The notes: a model not told the origin generated them from the letters alone. A stretch of 64,000 nucleotides of DNA from JAOUGY01 sp050329955 (GCA_050329955.1 JBHJOH010000077.1:1-64000), one strand, 5' to 3'; positions 17,803 through 25,966 are shown, numbered from the stretch's first letter. Numbers and translations: made by a program.

Positions 17803-19176
17803 GTGAGCGCTCCTACTCATTCCACCCCGGTCCGGTTTCTCGTCGTGGGTGGAGGGCCGGCCGGTGTGGCCGCCGCCACCACTGCTGCTTCGTTGGGGGC
17901 GAGGGTCACGCTCGTCGAGAAGTCGATCATCGGTGGTGCCGCTCATCTGTGGGATTGCATCCCGTCGAAGACGATGGCGGCCACGGCCATCCGGGCCGAC
18001 TCGATCCGCAACGCCGCCAAGTTCGGGTTGGTCGCCGACCCGGGGCGGATCAATCCGGCCGAACTGGCGGAGCGGATTCAAACAATCTCGAGCGACATCA
18101 CCAAGAGCTGGGTTCAGCTGCTCGATTCCCAGGACGTCGAGATCCTGCGGGGGCGGGGACGGTTCACGGACCCGAACACGGCGGTGATCGCCACCGACGA
18201 CGGGGGCGAGGTCACCCGCTCCTTCGATATCGCGCTGGTGTCGACGGGGTCGGACCCCCGGGTGCCCGAGTGGGTGATCGTCGATGGTGAGCGCATCCTC
18301 ACCACCCGCGACGCCTACGACCTCCCCACGATTCCCGAACATCTGGTGGTGATCGGCTCGGGTGTCACCGGCGTCGAGTTCGTACACATCTTCGAGTCCC
18401 TCGGCTCGCAGGTCACCCTGGTCGTCAGCCGTCAGCACATTCTGCCGCACCGTGACGCCGAGGTGGCGTCGGTACTCCAGGAGGACTTCCTCGATCGGGG
18501 TGTGAAGCTGGTGATGGGTGCCCGCGCCACCGCCATCGAACGCGAGGGTGAGGGAGTGGTGGTCAAGTGTGATGACGGCCGTGCCGTGCGTGGGAGCCAT
18601 GCACTGCTCGCCATCGGGTCGGTGCCGCTGACCGACGGGATCGGGCTGGCCGAGGCGGGTGTCGAGACCGACCACGGGTACATCGGTGTCGATGCCTACC
18701 AGCGATCCTCCGCACCGCACATCTACGCGGCCGGTGACTGCACCGGGCAGATGCCGCTCTCGTCGGTCGCATCGATGCAGGGTCGAAAGATCGCCCGCCA
18801 CGCCATGGGGCTGCCCGTGACGCCCATCGACTATCAGAAGGTCACCCAGGCCGTTTTCACCCAGCCCGAGATCGCCTCGGTGGGTCTCGAAGAGGTGGGG
18901 GCCGCCCAGGAAGGTCGGAAGGTGCGCACCACCAAGGTGCCGTTCGCCTCCAACGCCCGTTCGGTTTTGCAGGGATACACGAGAGGTTTCGTGAAGGTGA
19001 TCTCCGATCCGGCCACGGGCGTCGTCCTCGGCGGCACCATCGTCGGCCACCGTGCCTCGGAGCTGATCGGGATCATCGCGCTGGCGGTGCAGGCCCGGGT
19101 CACCGTCTCGATGCTGGTCGAGACTCTCATGGTCCACCCCAGTCTCAGCGAGAGCATCACCGACGCTGCCGAGTGA
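17803..19176 (+). CDS. LpdA-like NAD(P)H:quinone flavoprotein reductase
   Basis: A 457-residue pyridine nucleotide-disulfide reductase fold: FAD-binding VVGGGPAGVAAA near the N-terminus, NAD(P)-binding VVIGSGVTGVEF, FAD-binding YAAGDCTGQMPL, and a C-terminal dimerisation domain ending HPSLSESITDAA. The redox-active Cys-x4-Cys of true dihydrolipoamide dehydrogenases is incomplete: in GGAAHLWDCIPSK only Cys52 remains and position 47 is Ala. That pattern matches mycobacterial LpdA (Rv3303c), an NAD(P)H:quinone reductase, so lipoamide activity is unlikely. The GTG at 17803 gives the normal N-terminus; the frame is open far upstream but that overlaps the mutase gene and the repeat. Convergent with the carboxylase genes. 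Confidence 0.87.
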   Translation: MSAPTHSTPVRFLVVGGGPAGVAAATTAASLGARVTLVEKSIIGGAAHLWDCIPSKTMAATAIRADSIRNAAKFGLVADPGRINPAELAERIQTISSDITKSWVQLLDSQDVEILRGRGRFTDPNTAVIATDDGGEVTRSFDIALVSTGSDPRVPEWVIVDGERILTTRDAYDLPTIPEHLVVIGSGVTGVEFVHIFESLGSQVTLVVSRQHILPHRDAEVASVLQEDFLDRGVKLVMGARATAIEREGEGVVVKCDDGRAVRGSHALLAIGSVPLTDGIGLAEAGVETDHGYIGVDAYQRSSAPHIYAAGDCTGQMPLSSVASMQGRKIARHAMGLPVTPIDYQKVTQAVFTQPEIASVGLEEVGAAQEGRKVRTTKVPFASNARSVLQGYTRGFVKVISDPATGVVLGGTIVGHRASELIGIIALAVQARVTVSMLVETLMVHPSLSESITDAAE

Positions 19177-19218
19177 GGTCGTCGGCCCCGGGCGCTTCCA
19201 GGACCATTCTGGACAGGA

Positions 19219-19246
19219 CAAAGAAGCACCGACGGTGCTACTTGAT
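19219..19246 (-). terminator. Hairpin between convergent genes, overlapping carboxylase stop
   Basis: AGCACC-GAC-GGTGCT forms a 6-bp stem overlapping the carboxylase TAG stop. On the minus strand it is followed by TTCTTTGT, a modest U-rich tail. It is a weak intrinsic terminator candidate for the carboxylase operon. Confidence 0.4.
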
Positions 19247-20980
19247 GATGGCGATGACCTCTCCCGCAGCGACGGTGTCGCCCGGTTGAACCCTCAGGTC
19301 CACCAGTTCACCGTCGATCGGGGCCTTGACCTCGTTCTCCATCTTCATGGCCTCGAGCACACAGATCGTGGCGCCGGCGGTCACCCGCTCGCCCGCCTTG
19401 GCGCTCACCTTGACGATCGTTCCCTGCATCGGGGCGGCGATGATCCCATCGGAGTGCCCGCCGGCCGTGGTCCGTTCCAGCTTCGGTGGCCTCCGACGGG
19501 TCGCTCCGGGTCCCGCCGACGACGGGGCATCCGGTGCCCAGAACGCCACTTCGAACCGACGTCCGCCCACCTCGACCGTCATCGCCCTCCGGGTGAGCGC
19601 TTCCTCGGCGGGAAGCGTCTCGGTCTGGATGGGGTGAGCCGCAACCATCTGGACGTCGGTCTCCATCCACCTGGTGTGGTGGCGCCCGGCGATGAAGTCG
19701 GGGTGAGCCAGCACGACCTGGTGGGCGGGAATCGTGGTCGCAACACCATGGACGACGTATTCGTCGAGCGCCCGACGTGCCCGCGCGATCGCCTCGGTGC
19801 GGGTCGGGCCCCACACCACGAGCTTGGCCATCAGATTGTCGTAGTACTGGCTCACGGTCGACGCCGGTCGAACCCAGCCGTCCACCCGCACGCCGATCCC
19901 GGATGGTTCGCGGTACTCCGAGATGCGGCCGGGGGAGGGGATGAAATTCCGGTACGGGTCCTCGGCATTGATGCGGAGCTCGATGGCGTGGCCCCTCGGT
20001 TCGACCGAGGTCGTGGACAGTGGCTCGCCGTTGGCGATGCGGATCTGCTCGCGCACCAGATCGAGGCCGGTCACCATCTCGGTCACCGTGTGCTCGACCT
20101 GGAGTCTCGTGTTCATCTCGAGGAAGTAGAAGTCTCCGCTCTGGTCGAGCAGGAACTCGACGGTGCCGGCGTTGACGTACCCGCACGATCGCGCCACCGA
20201 CAGCGCCGCCTCTCCGAACCGGGCCCTGATCTCGGGCGTCATCGCCGACGATGGGGTTTCCTCGACGAGTTTCTGATGGCGCCGTTGGACCGAGCAGTCC
20301 CGCTCCCCGGCGAACAGCTCGCCACCGTGGGTGTCCAAGAGGATCTGTGCCTCCACGTGGCGGGGACGGTCGATGTACTTCTCGACATACACCTCGGGAC
20401 TCCCGAAGTACGCCTCGGCTTCGCGGCGGGCGCCGTCATAGGCGTCGGAGACCTCGGAGGCGTCCCACACCACGCGAAGACCCTTGCCCCCGCCACCGTG
20501 GGCGGCCTTGATGGCGACCGGATAGCCGAAGTCTGCGGCGACGACCTTGACCCCATCCGCATGCTCCAGCGGCTCCACCGTTCCGGGCACCGTCGGTGCG
20601 CCGGCGGCGATGGCGGCCCGGCGGGAGGAGATCTTGTCGCCCATGACCCGAATGGCCGCAGGTGGCGGGCCAACCCATCCGATCCCGGCATCGATCACCC
20701 GCTGAGCGAAGTCGGCGTTCTCGGACAGAAACCCGTACCCGGGGTGGATCGCAGCAGCGCGCGACTCGCGGGCGATCTCCAGAACCCGATTCGAATTGAG
20801 ATACGAATCCGCCGGTGCGGCTCCCCCCACGTTCCACGCCTCGTGGGCCAACTCGACGTGCAGAGCGTCGCGATCGAGCTCGGAGTACACCGCAATGGTC
20901 CGCAGACCCATCTCCCGGGCCGTGCGGATCACCCGCACCGCGATCTCGCCCCGGTTGGCGATGAGAATCGACTCGAACAT
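19238..20980 (-). CDS. Acyl-CoA carboxylase alpha subunit (biotin carboxylase plus biotin carrier)
   Basis: A 580-residue subunit that carboxylates its own biotin with ATP and bicarbonate. The N-terminal biotin carboxylase starts FESILIANRGEIAVRVIRTA, followed by the ATP-grasp domain with KAAHGGGGKGLRVV, GERDCSVQRRHQKLVEE and FLEMNTRLQVEHTVTEMVTG. The C-terminal biotinyl domain has EAMKMENEV with the acceptor Lys at about residue 546. The length fits actinobacterial AccA-type alpha chains. The ATG at 20980 was chosen because homology begins at the next residue; an upstream ATG at 21046 would add residues next to the repeat. It is downstream of the beta-subunit gene on the same strand. Substrate is likely acetyl- or propionyl-CoA. 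Confidence 0.93.
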   Translation of the reverse strand: MFESILIANRGEIAVRVIRTAREMGLRTIAVYSELDRDALHVELAHEAWNVGGAAPADSYLNSNRVLEIARESRAAAIHPGYGFLSENADFAQRVIDAGIGWVGPPPAAIRVMGDKISSRRAAIAAGAPTVPGTVEPLEHADGVKVVAADFGYPVAIKAAHGGGGKGLRVVWDASEVSDAYDGARREAEAYFGSPEVYVEKYIDRPRHVEAQILLDTHGGELFAGERDCSVQRRHQKLVEETPSSAMTPEIRARFGEAALSVARSCGYVNAGTVEFLLDQSGDFYFLEMNTRLQVEHTVTEMVTGLDLVREQIRIANGEPLSTTSVEPRGHAIELRINAEDPYRNFIPSPGRISEYREPSGIGVRVDGWVRPASTVSQYYDNLMAKLVVWGPTRTEAIARARRALDEYVVHGVATTIPAHQVVLAHPDFIAGRHHTRWMETDVQMVAAHPIQTETLPAEEALTRRAMTVEVGGRRFEVAFWAPDAPSSAGPGATRRRPPKLERTTAGGHSDGIIAAPMQGTIVKVSAKAGERVTAGATICVLEAMKMENEVKAPIDGELVDLRVQPGDTVAAGEVIAIIK

Positions 20981-21040
20981 CAGCAGGGGCCCGTCGAAGA
21001 ACGCATCGGAGGAATGGTAGGTGCCGCGAAGCGGGGCTGC

Positions 21041-21093
21041 AGCCACCAGCTGCCAGCTGCCAGCTGCCAGCTCCCAGCTGCCAGCTCCCAGCT
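21041..21093 (-). repeat. Heptad array B between the two carboxylase genes
   Basis: AGC occurs at 21041, 21048, 21055, 21062, 21069, 21076, 21083 and 21090 on the plus strand, an unbroken 7-nt beat, with units AGCTGCC and AGCTCCC. The stop codon of the beta-subunit gene (21096-21094) directly adjoins it. Because AGCT is self-complementary the array can fold with itself. It fills half of the 113-nt space inside the carboxylase operon. Confidence 0.85.
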
Positions 21094-22644
21094 CTACAGC
21101 GGAATGTTCCCGTGCTTTCTCGGTGGCATCACTTCGCGCTTGGTGCGGAGCATGGCGAGTGCTCTGATCAGTTTGACCCTGGTCTCGCGGGGTTCGATGA
21201 CTTCGTCGACCAGCCCGAGCTCGGCGGCGCGGTAGGGGTTGTTGAACTGGCTTTCGTACTCGGAGATCAGCTCGGTGCGGCGTGCCTCGACGTCGTCGGC
21301 GTCGGCGATCTCACGGCGGAACACTACGTTGACCGCACCCTGGGCGCCCATGACGGCGATCTCGGCGGATGGCCATGCGTACACCAGGTCGGCGCGGATG
21401 CCGCGGGCGTTCATCACCAGATAGGCGCCGCCGTAGGCCTTGCGGGTGATGACTGTGACCCTGGGCACGGTGGCTTCGCAGTAGGCGTACAACAGCTTGG
21501 CGCCGTGGCGGATGATCCCCTGATGTTCCTGGGCGACACCGGGGAGGAACCCGGGCACGTCGACGAAGGTGACGAGCGGAATGTTGAAGGCGTCGCAGAA
21601 ACGGACGAATCGGGCCGCCTTCTCGGACGCCTCGATGTCGAGGGTGCCGGCCAACACGGCAGGCTGGTTGGCGACGATGCCGACCGAGTGCCCGTCGAGA
21701 CGGGCGAAGCCGACCAGGATGTTCTTGGCGAAGTGCTCGTGGACCTGGAAGAACTCGCCGTCGTCGACCACCTGGCCGATGAGCGTCACCATGTCGTACG
21801 GCTGGTTGGCGGAATCGGGAATGATGCGGTCGAGGCTGTCCTCGATCCGATCGCGACTGTCGGTGGGCGCGAAGTACGGCGGCATCTCCATGTTGTTCTG
21901 CGGCACGAACGACAGCAGGTAGCGGACAGTCTCGAGCGCCGTCTCGCCGTCGGGCATCACGAAGTGGGTGACACCGGATTTCGAGGCGTGGGTGAAGGCT
22001 CCGCCCAACTCCTCGAAGGTGACATCTTCGCCGGTCACGGTCTTGATGACGTCCGGCCCGGTGATGAACATGTGCGAGGTTCCGTCGACCTGGAAGATGA
22101 AGTCGGTGATGGCGGGGGAGTAGACGGCGCCACCGGCGCACGGGCCCATGATGAGCGAGATCTGGGGGATCACCCCCGACGACCGTACGTTGCGCTCGAA
22201 GATGCGCCCATACCCGTCGAGGGCGGCGACGCCCTCCTGGATGCGGGCCCCGCCCGAGTCCTTCAGACCGATGAGGGGAGCGCCCATCTCCAAGGCCATG
22301 TCCATGACCTTGCATATCTTGGCGGCGACCGCCGATCCGAGGCTGCCACCGAAGACGGTGAAGTCTTCGGCGAACACGAACACGGTGCGACCGTCGACGG
22401 TGCCCCACCCGGTCACCACGGCGTCGCCCGGCGGCCGTTTGTCCTCGATGCCGAAGCCGCGGGCCTGATGGCGCACCATCATGTCGACTTCCTGGAACGA
22501 GCCCTTGTCGAGGAGCAGGTCGATGCGTTCGCGAGCGGTCAGCTTTCCCTGCTCGTGCTGGCGCGCCACCGCCCGCTCACTCCCGGCATGCAGGGATTCA
22601 TCCCTCAGCCGTCTCAGTTGCTCGATACGAGCCTCGGTGCCCAC
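21094..22644 (-). CDS. Acyl-CoA carboxylase beta subunit (carboxyltransferase)
   Basis: A 516-residue crotonase-fold carboxyltransferase that moves CO2 from carboxybiotin to acyl-CoA, related to PccB/AccD5. Seen: GKLTARERIDLLLDKGSF near the N-terminus, GGSLGSAVAAKICKVMDMAL, DSGGARIQEGV (oxyanion region), MGPCAGGAVYSPAITDF, and in the second half DVPGFLPGVAQEHQGIIRHG and ITRKAYGGAYLVM. The GTG at 22644 follows GGAGGAG at the right spacing, and the frame upstream overlaps the divergent biotin ligase gene. It is first in the operon with the alpha subunit. The residue deciding acetyl versus propionyl preference was not assigned. Confidence 0.93.
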   Translation of the reverse strand: MGTEARIEQLRRLRDESLHAGSERAVARQHEQGKLTARERIDLLLDKGSFQEVDMMVRHQARGFGIEDKRPPGDAVVTGWGTVDGRTVFVFAEDFTVFGGSLGSAVAAKICKVMDMALEMGAPLIGLKDSGGARIQEGVAALDGYGRIFERNVRSSGVIPQISLIMGPCAGGAVYSPAITDFIFQVDGTSHMFITGPDVIKTVTGEDVTFEELGGAFTHASKSGVTHFVMPDGETALETVRYLLSFVPQNNMEMPPYFAPTDSRDRIEDSLDRIIPDSANQPYDMVTLIGQVVDDGEFFQVHEHFAKNILVGFARLDGHSVGIVANQPAVLAGTLDIEASEKAARFVRFCDAFNIPLVTFVDVPGFLPGVAQEHQGIIRHGAKLLYAYCEATVPRVTVITRKAYGGAYLVMNARGIRADLVYAWPSAEIAVMGAQGAVNVVFRREIADADDVEARRTELISEYESQFNNPYRAAELGLVDEVIEPRETRVKLIRALAMLRTKREVMPPRKHGNIPL

Positions 22645-22683
22645 CGTGTCTCCTCCGGGTCGGCCTGTACGATTCCGCACAGT

Positions 22684-23370
22684 ATGGCAACACCCTATTC
22701 GGTCGTTCGGCTGGGCGTGACCGACTCCACCCAGGACGATGCCCGTCGGCACCTCATCGATGAACCCGTCCTGGTGATCGCCGACGCCCAGACGGCCGGT
22801 CGTGGTCGCGGCGGGTCGACCTGGAAAACAGCTCCGCGAGCCGTTGCCATGTCGCTGGCGCTCCGGCCCGAATGGCCGGTATCGAGTTGGCCGCTGTTGC
22901 CGCTGCTCGCCGCAGTGGCCGCCGCCCGGGTGGTCGACTGCCAGCTCAAGTGGCCCAACGACCTCCTGGTGGCCGGCCGCAAGGTCGGTGGGATCCTGGT
23001 GGAGGCCGGCGATGGCCCGGTCGTGATCGGTCTCGGTCTCAACCTGTGGTGGCAGGACGCCCCCGGCGGCTACGGCGCCGTGTTCGCTGATGAGCCGCTC
23101 GACAATCAACCCGATGCGATGGCCGGCTCCTGGGCCGACCACCTGCTGGGCCTCGTGGGAGCCGGACCCGGCGTCTGGCCCCACGACGAGTACGTCAGTC
23201 GCTGCGTCACGATCGGCGCCGACATCACCTGGGACCCCGCCGGCGAAGGACACGCCGTCGGAATCGCACCGGACGGAGCCCTCATCGTGGAAACCCCCAC
23301 CGGACCGAAGACGATCCGCTCAGGTGAGGTCAGGCATCTGAAGACAACAGCCACCAGCTACGAGCCATGA
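22684..23370 (+). CDS. birA: Biotin--[acyl-CoA carboxylase] ligase, class I
   Basis: A 228-residue ligase that makes biotinyl-AMP and attaches biotin to the carrier lysine of the carboxylase encoded next door. ADAQTAGRGRGGSTW matches the adenylate-binding loop, KWPNDLLVAGRKVGGILVE carries the catalytic lysine and substrate strand, and a small C-terminal SH3-like domain follows. No N-terminal winged helix is present, so it should not repress genes itself. The ATG is 39 nt from the divergent carboxylase start. The last seven codons and the TGA lie inside a heptad array, so the C-terminal TATSYEP tail is probably repeat-derived and not part of the fold. Confidence 0.9.
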   Translation: MATPYSVVRLGVTDSTQDDARRHLIDEPVLVIADAQTAGRGRGGSTWKTAPRAVAMSLALRPEWPVSSWPLLPLLAAVAAARVVDCQLKWPNDLLVAGRKVGGILVEAGDGPVVIGLGLNLWWQDAPGGYGAVFADEPLDNQPDAMAGSWADHLLGLVGAGPGVWPHDEYVSRCVTIGADITWDPAGEGHAVGIAPDGALIVETPTGPKTIRSGEVRHLKTTATSYEP

Positions 23371-23411
23371 GCGACGAGCTACGAGCCATGAGCGACGAGC
23401 GACGAGCCAGA
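23349..23411 (+). repeat. Heptad array C-left, containing the birA stop codon
   Basis: AGC occurs at 23349, 23356, 23363, 23370, 23377, 23384, 23391, 23398 and 23405, an exact 7-nt beat. Units AGCTACG, AGCCATG and AGCGACG form a 21-nt higher-order repeat. The birA TGA (23368-23370) is inside it. It is inverted relative to C-right. Confidence 0.88.
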
Positions 23412-23724
23412 AGAGCTGCTCGCTATCGCGGGATGGTCTGTGCCATGGCGTTGAGCGGAGGATGTGGACGGCTGCGACCACCCGCCATCGGTGGAGGTTC
23501 ACAGCTCCAGCATGGCTCTACGAAGAACGTGCCTGCACGGGCCGGTGGGCCGGTTCCGGGTAGGGGCGGCCGAGGCGGGCGAGGACGCTCTATGCCCGAG
23601 CCGTGTTACCCGGCGAAGGCGAGGGGTCGCCGCAGATGGCAACGAACTTGGCGGTCGAAACGCAAACGATGCCCTGGCGGTAAGGCGTAAACGATCCCCT
23701 GGCGGTTCTCCCGCAGCCAGTCTC
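23412..23724. other. Non-coding spacer of locus C with second copy of the GC-rich core
   Basis: This ~310-nt stretch separates two inverted heptad arrays at the ends of convergent genes. The 18-mer GTAGGGGCGGCCGAGGCG lies at 23560-23577, identical to locus A, and is followed by GGCGAGGACGCTCTA, where TAGGGGCG and CGCTCTA could pair imperfectly. Short open frames here have no start signals or recognisable protein features. I see no gene. Confidence 0.65.
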
Positions 23725-23780
23725 GCTCGTAGCTCGTAGCTCGTAGCTCGTAGCTCGTAGCTCGTAGCTCGTAGCTAGCT
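23725..23780 (-). repeat. Heptad array C-right, eight GCTCGTA units at a stop codon
   Basis: Seven perfect copies of GCTCGTA and one variant (GCTAGCT) run from 23725 to 23780. The stop codon of the dienelactone-hydrolase-like gene (23781-23779) uses the last bases. Read in the sense of that gene the unit is TACGAGC, the same as part of array C-left read in the sense of birA. Confidence 0.9.
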
Positions 23781-24522
23781 ATCCGACCTCTTGAACCGAC
23801 GCTTTCGGCAGCGTGGCCAGGAAGAAGTCGACGAGTCGCTGAATGGCGTCCTCGGCCGAGCCCTGGTCGTAGGTGGGGCCGCCGTCGTCGAGGAATCCGT
23901 GTCCCACCCCTTCGTAGAGCAGCCAGCTTCCCGAGGCGTTGCGGTTCTGGGCCTCGTCAACGGTGTCGGGGTCGACGAGGTCGTCTTCTGCGCCGTAGAT
24001 GGCGAGGATCGGAGGGGCGAGGTGGTCCAGCATGTCGGCTACCTGGTAGCGGCGCTCTTCGTCGCCGGTGAGGGGGGCATAGGCCACGGCGGCCGAGGCA
24101 ACCCACGGGCGGTGGGCGGCCTGGATGAGGGCGAAACGTCCGCCGACTTCGAGTCCGAGAACGCCGACCCGTGCCGCGTGCGCCCACTCGATGTCTTCGC
24201 TCGACAGGTACTCCTGGACCTCGTCGAGGACCCGGACCGCTTCGCCGTCGTCGAGGTCGTGGTAGGTCTCGAGAGCGTCGCCGGTGCGGTCGTTCGCGTA
24301 GAGGTCGACTGCGATCACCGCCACCCCCCGCCGGGCGATGCGGCGGGCCAAGTGCTTCTCGTGGGCGGTGACACCGTCGATATCGGGTACGAGGATGACG
24401 ACCGGGAACCGGCCCGACTTGTCCGGGCGCGCCAGATATCCGGGGCGGTAGCCGGTCCCGACCGAAATCGGGAGGCCGCCGTACATGACCGAGTAAGTGC
24501 CTTCGTGCGGGAGTACAGCCAC
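23779..24522 (-). CDS. Dienelactone-hydrolase-like alpha/beta hydrolase lacking the nucleophile
   Basis: A 247-residue alpha/beta-hydrolase-fold protein of the dienelactone hydrolase family, which normally uses a Cys-Asp-His triad. Asp180 (GAEDDLVD) and His208 (GVGHGF) are in place, but the nucleophile-elbow position in VGVLGLEVGGRF is Glu125 where the family has Cys or Ser. As a hydrolase it is therefore probably impaired or mechanistically different. VVILVPDIDGVTAHEKHLAR and VAVIAVDLYA are typical of the family N-terminus. The start is GTG, with TAGCCT 10 nt upstream. It converges on birA across the repeat locus and is divergent from the LCP gene. Confidence 0.85.
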   Translation of the reverse strand: MAVLPHEGTYSVMYGGLPISVGTGYRPGYLARPDKSGRFPVVILVPDIDGVTAHEKHLARRIARRGVAVIAVDLYANDRTGDALETYHDLDDGEAVRVLDEVQEYLSSEDIEWAHAARVGVLGLEVGGRFALIQAAHRPWVASAAVAYAPLTGDEERRYQVADMLDHLAPPILAIYGAEDDLVDPDTVDEAQNRNASGSWLLYEGVGHGFLDDGGPTYDQGSAEDAIQRLVDFFLATLPKASVQEVG

Positions 24523-24532
24523 AGTGGGCGAC

Positions 24533-24538
24533 AGGCTA
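24533..24538 (-). promoter_or_regulatory. Putative -10 box (TAGCCT) of the DLH-like gene
   Basis: TAGCCT on the minus strand, 10 nt before the GTG at 24522. It lies in the 109-nt divergent region, which also has TAGCCT on the plus strand. Confidence 0.4.
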
Positions 24539-24607
24539 GTACCGCTTCGATCGACCTATGGTGGCATCCGAGTCGAGGGTGCTCGGATCGCAAACGCACA
24601 CGGCTGG

Positions 24608-24613
24608 TAGCCT
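24608..24613 (+). promoter_or_regulatory. Putative -10 box (TAGCCT) of the LCP gene
   Basis: TAGCCT lies 18 nt before the ATG at 24632, leaving a short leader without a clear Shine-Dalgarno. Confidence 0.3.
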
Positions 24614-24631
24614 CGCAACTCGCCGATCCTC

Positions 24632-25936
24632 ATGACCGACTCCTCTCGAAAACCTCGTTCGCGCCTGCTCGTGTGGCTCAAGCGCACCGCCATCGCCGCC
24701 TTGGTGCTGGCCAACCTCGGGGTGTTCTATCTGTACTGGCAGATCCGATCGATCGAGGAAACGGTCATCGAGACCGCCGAGACGGTCGAGGAGGTGGTGC
24801 CACAGCTCACGCCCACCCTGCCCGGCTCGTCCGAGCCGATCACGTTTCTCCTCGCCGGGTCGGACTCACGCGAGAACCTCGAGTCGACCGAAGGCTTCGG
24901 GGACTTCGAGGGAGAACGTTCCGACGTGATCATGCTCGTCCGGATCTACCCGGCTGATGGCCGTGCCCAGATTCTCAGCCTGCCGCGGGATCTGTGGGTC
25001 GAGATCCCCGGTCATGGGTCTGGAAAGATCAACGGTGCGTACGGGCTGGGCGGCGCCTCGCTCGTGGTGGAAACCGTGAAGGGCTTCGCCGATGTCGACA
25101 TCAACCACTACGTCGAGGTCGACTTCGTCGGCTTCCAGGCCATCGTCGATCAACTGGGCGGGGTCACGATCGACTTCGAGTACCCGGCCCGCGACGCCAA
25201 GTCCGGCCTCGACGTGGGGGCAGGTCCCCAGATCCTCGACGGCACCCAGGCGCTGGCCTACGCCCGCTCCCGCAGCTATCAAGAGCTCAGGGAGAGCGGT
25301 TGGATCTCGGTCGATGCCGACGACTTCGGCCGAGCCGGTCGCCAGCAACAGCTCATCATCGCCATCCTCGACCAGATCAAACGACCGTCGTCGATCACCG
25401 AGGCCGGGTCGATCATCGGGTCGTTCGCCCAGCACGTGACCATGGACGCGGCACTGGCCGACTCCTCGATGATCGAGCTGGCGTTCCGGATGCGGGGGCT
25501 GCGCGGCTCCGGTATCGAGACCGCCACGCTCCCGGGTGTCATCGACACGGTGGGCCAGCAGTCGGTGGTGCTACCCCAGGAGCCGCAGGCCACGGCGGTT
25601 GTCGAGGCGTTCCGCACCGGCCGTCCGATGGCGCCGGCGATCGGAGCCGAGGATGGGCCCATGACCGTGTTCGTCCTCAACGGCAACGGCTTGTCGGGCA
25701 GCGCCGGCGAATGGTCCAATGTGTTGGGAGCGGCAGGTTTCCTGGTGGGCTCCGTGGACGATGCGGAGCGGTCCGATTACTCCCAGACCCTGGTGAGGGT
25801 GCGTTCCGGTGAGGAGGCAACCGGTGAGTTGGTCGTGGCTGCGCTGGGGTTCGGTCGTGTCGAGTCGGGGGTGGTTGCCGCCGATGCCGACGCCGTGGTG
25901 GTACTCGGTGCGGACGCGGCCGGTACGGCCGGGTAG
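24632..25936 (+). CDS. LytR-CpsA-Psr family glycopolymer ligase with LytR_C domain
   Basis: A 434-residue protein with a short basic cytoplasmic tail, one membrane helix (about 14-35) and an extracytoplasmic LCP domain. LCP motifs: FLLAGSDSREN, DVIMLVRIYPADGRAQILSL followed by PRDLWV, KINGAYGLGG, and GTQALAYARSRS. LCP enzymes transfer lipid-linked glycopolymers such as teichoic acid, arabinogalactan or capsule to peptidoglycan. The C-terminal ~110 residues (from MTVFVLNGNGLSGSAGEW) are a LytR_C domain, common in actinobacterial LCP proteins. It stands directly before the UDP-glucose dehydrogenase gene, consistent with surface polysaccharide assembly. Confidence 0.92.
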   Translation: MTDSSRKPRSRLLVWLKRTAIAALVLANLGVFYLYWQIRSIEETVIETAETVEEVVPQLTPTLPGSSEPITFLLAGSDSRENLESTEGFGDFEGERSDVIMLVRIYPADGRAQILSLPRDLWVEIPGHGSGKINGAYGLGGASLVVETVKGFADVDINHYVEVDFVGFQAIVDQLGGVTIDFEYPARDAKSGLDVGAGPQILDGTQALAYARSRSYQELRESGWISVDADDFGRAGRQQQLIIAILDQIKRPSSITEAGSIIGSFAQHVTMDAALADSSMIELAFRMRGLRGSGIETATLPGVIDTVGQQSVVLPQEPQATAVVEAFRTGRPMAPAIGAEDGPMTVFVLNGNGLSGSAGEWSNVLGAAGFLVGSVDDAERSDYSQTLVRVRSGEEATGELVVAALGFGRVESGVVAADADAVVVLGADAAGTAG

Positions 25937-25966
25937 TGTGCCGGCGGATCGGGAGAGGGAGCAATC

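Noticed and set aside
17569..19221. Minus-strand open frame of about 550 codons over the LpdA-like gene
   Set aside because: The composition is that of a high-GC shadow frame (rich in Arg, Gly, Pro, His) and the plus strand encodes an intact flavoprotein.
20981..21046. Alternative ATG at 21046 extending the carboxylase alpha subunit by 22 residues
   Set aside because: Homology begins directly at MFESILIANRGE (20980), and the extension is low-complexity sequence next to heptad array B.
23464..23739. Small frames between birA and the DLH-like gene
   Set aside because: No start signals, and they run across the GC-rich core and heptad array, whose 7-nt period is not compatible with a conserved protein.
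23349..23780. CRISPR-like array, suggested by regular short repeats
   Set aside because: The unit is 7 nt without spacers of constant length, and no cas genes are nearby.
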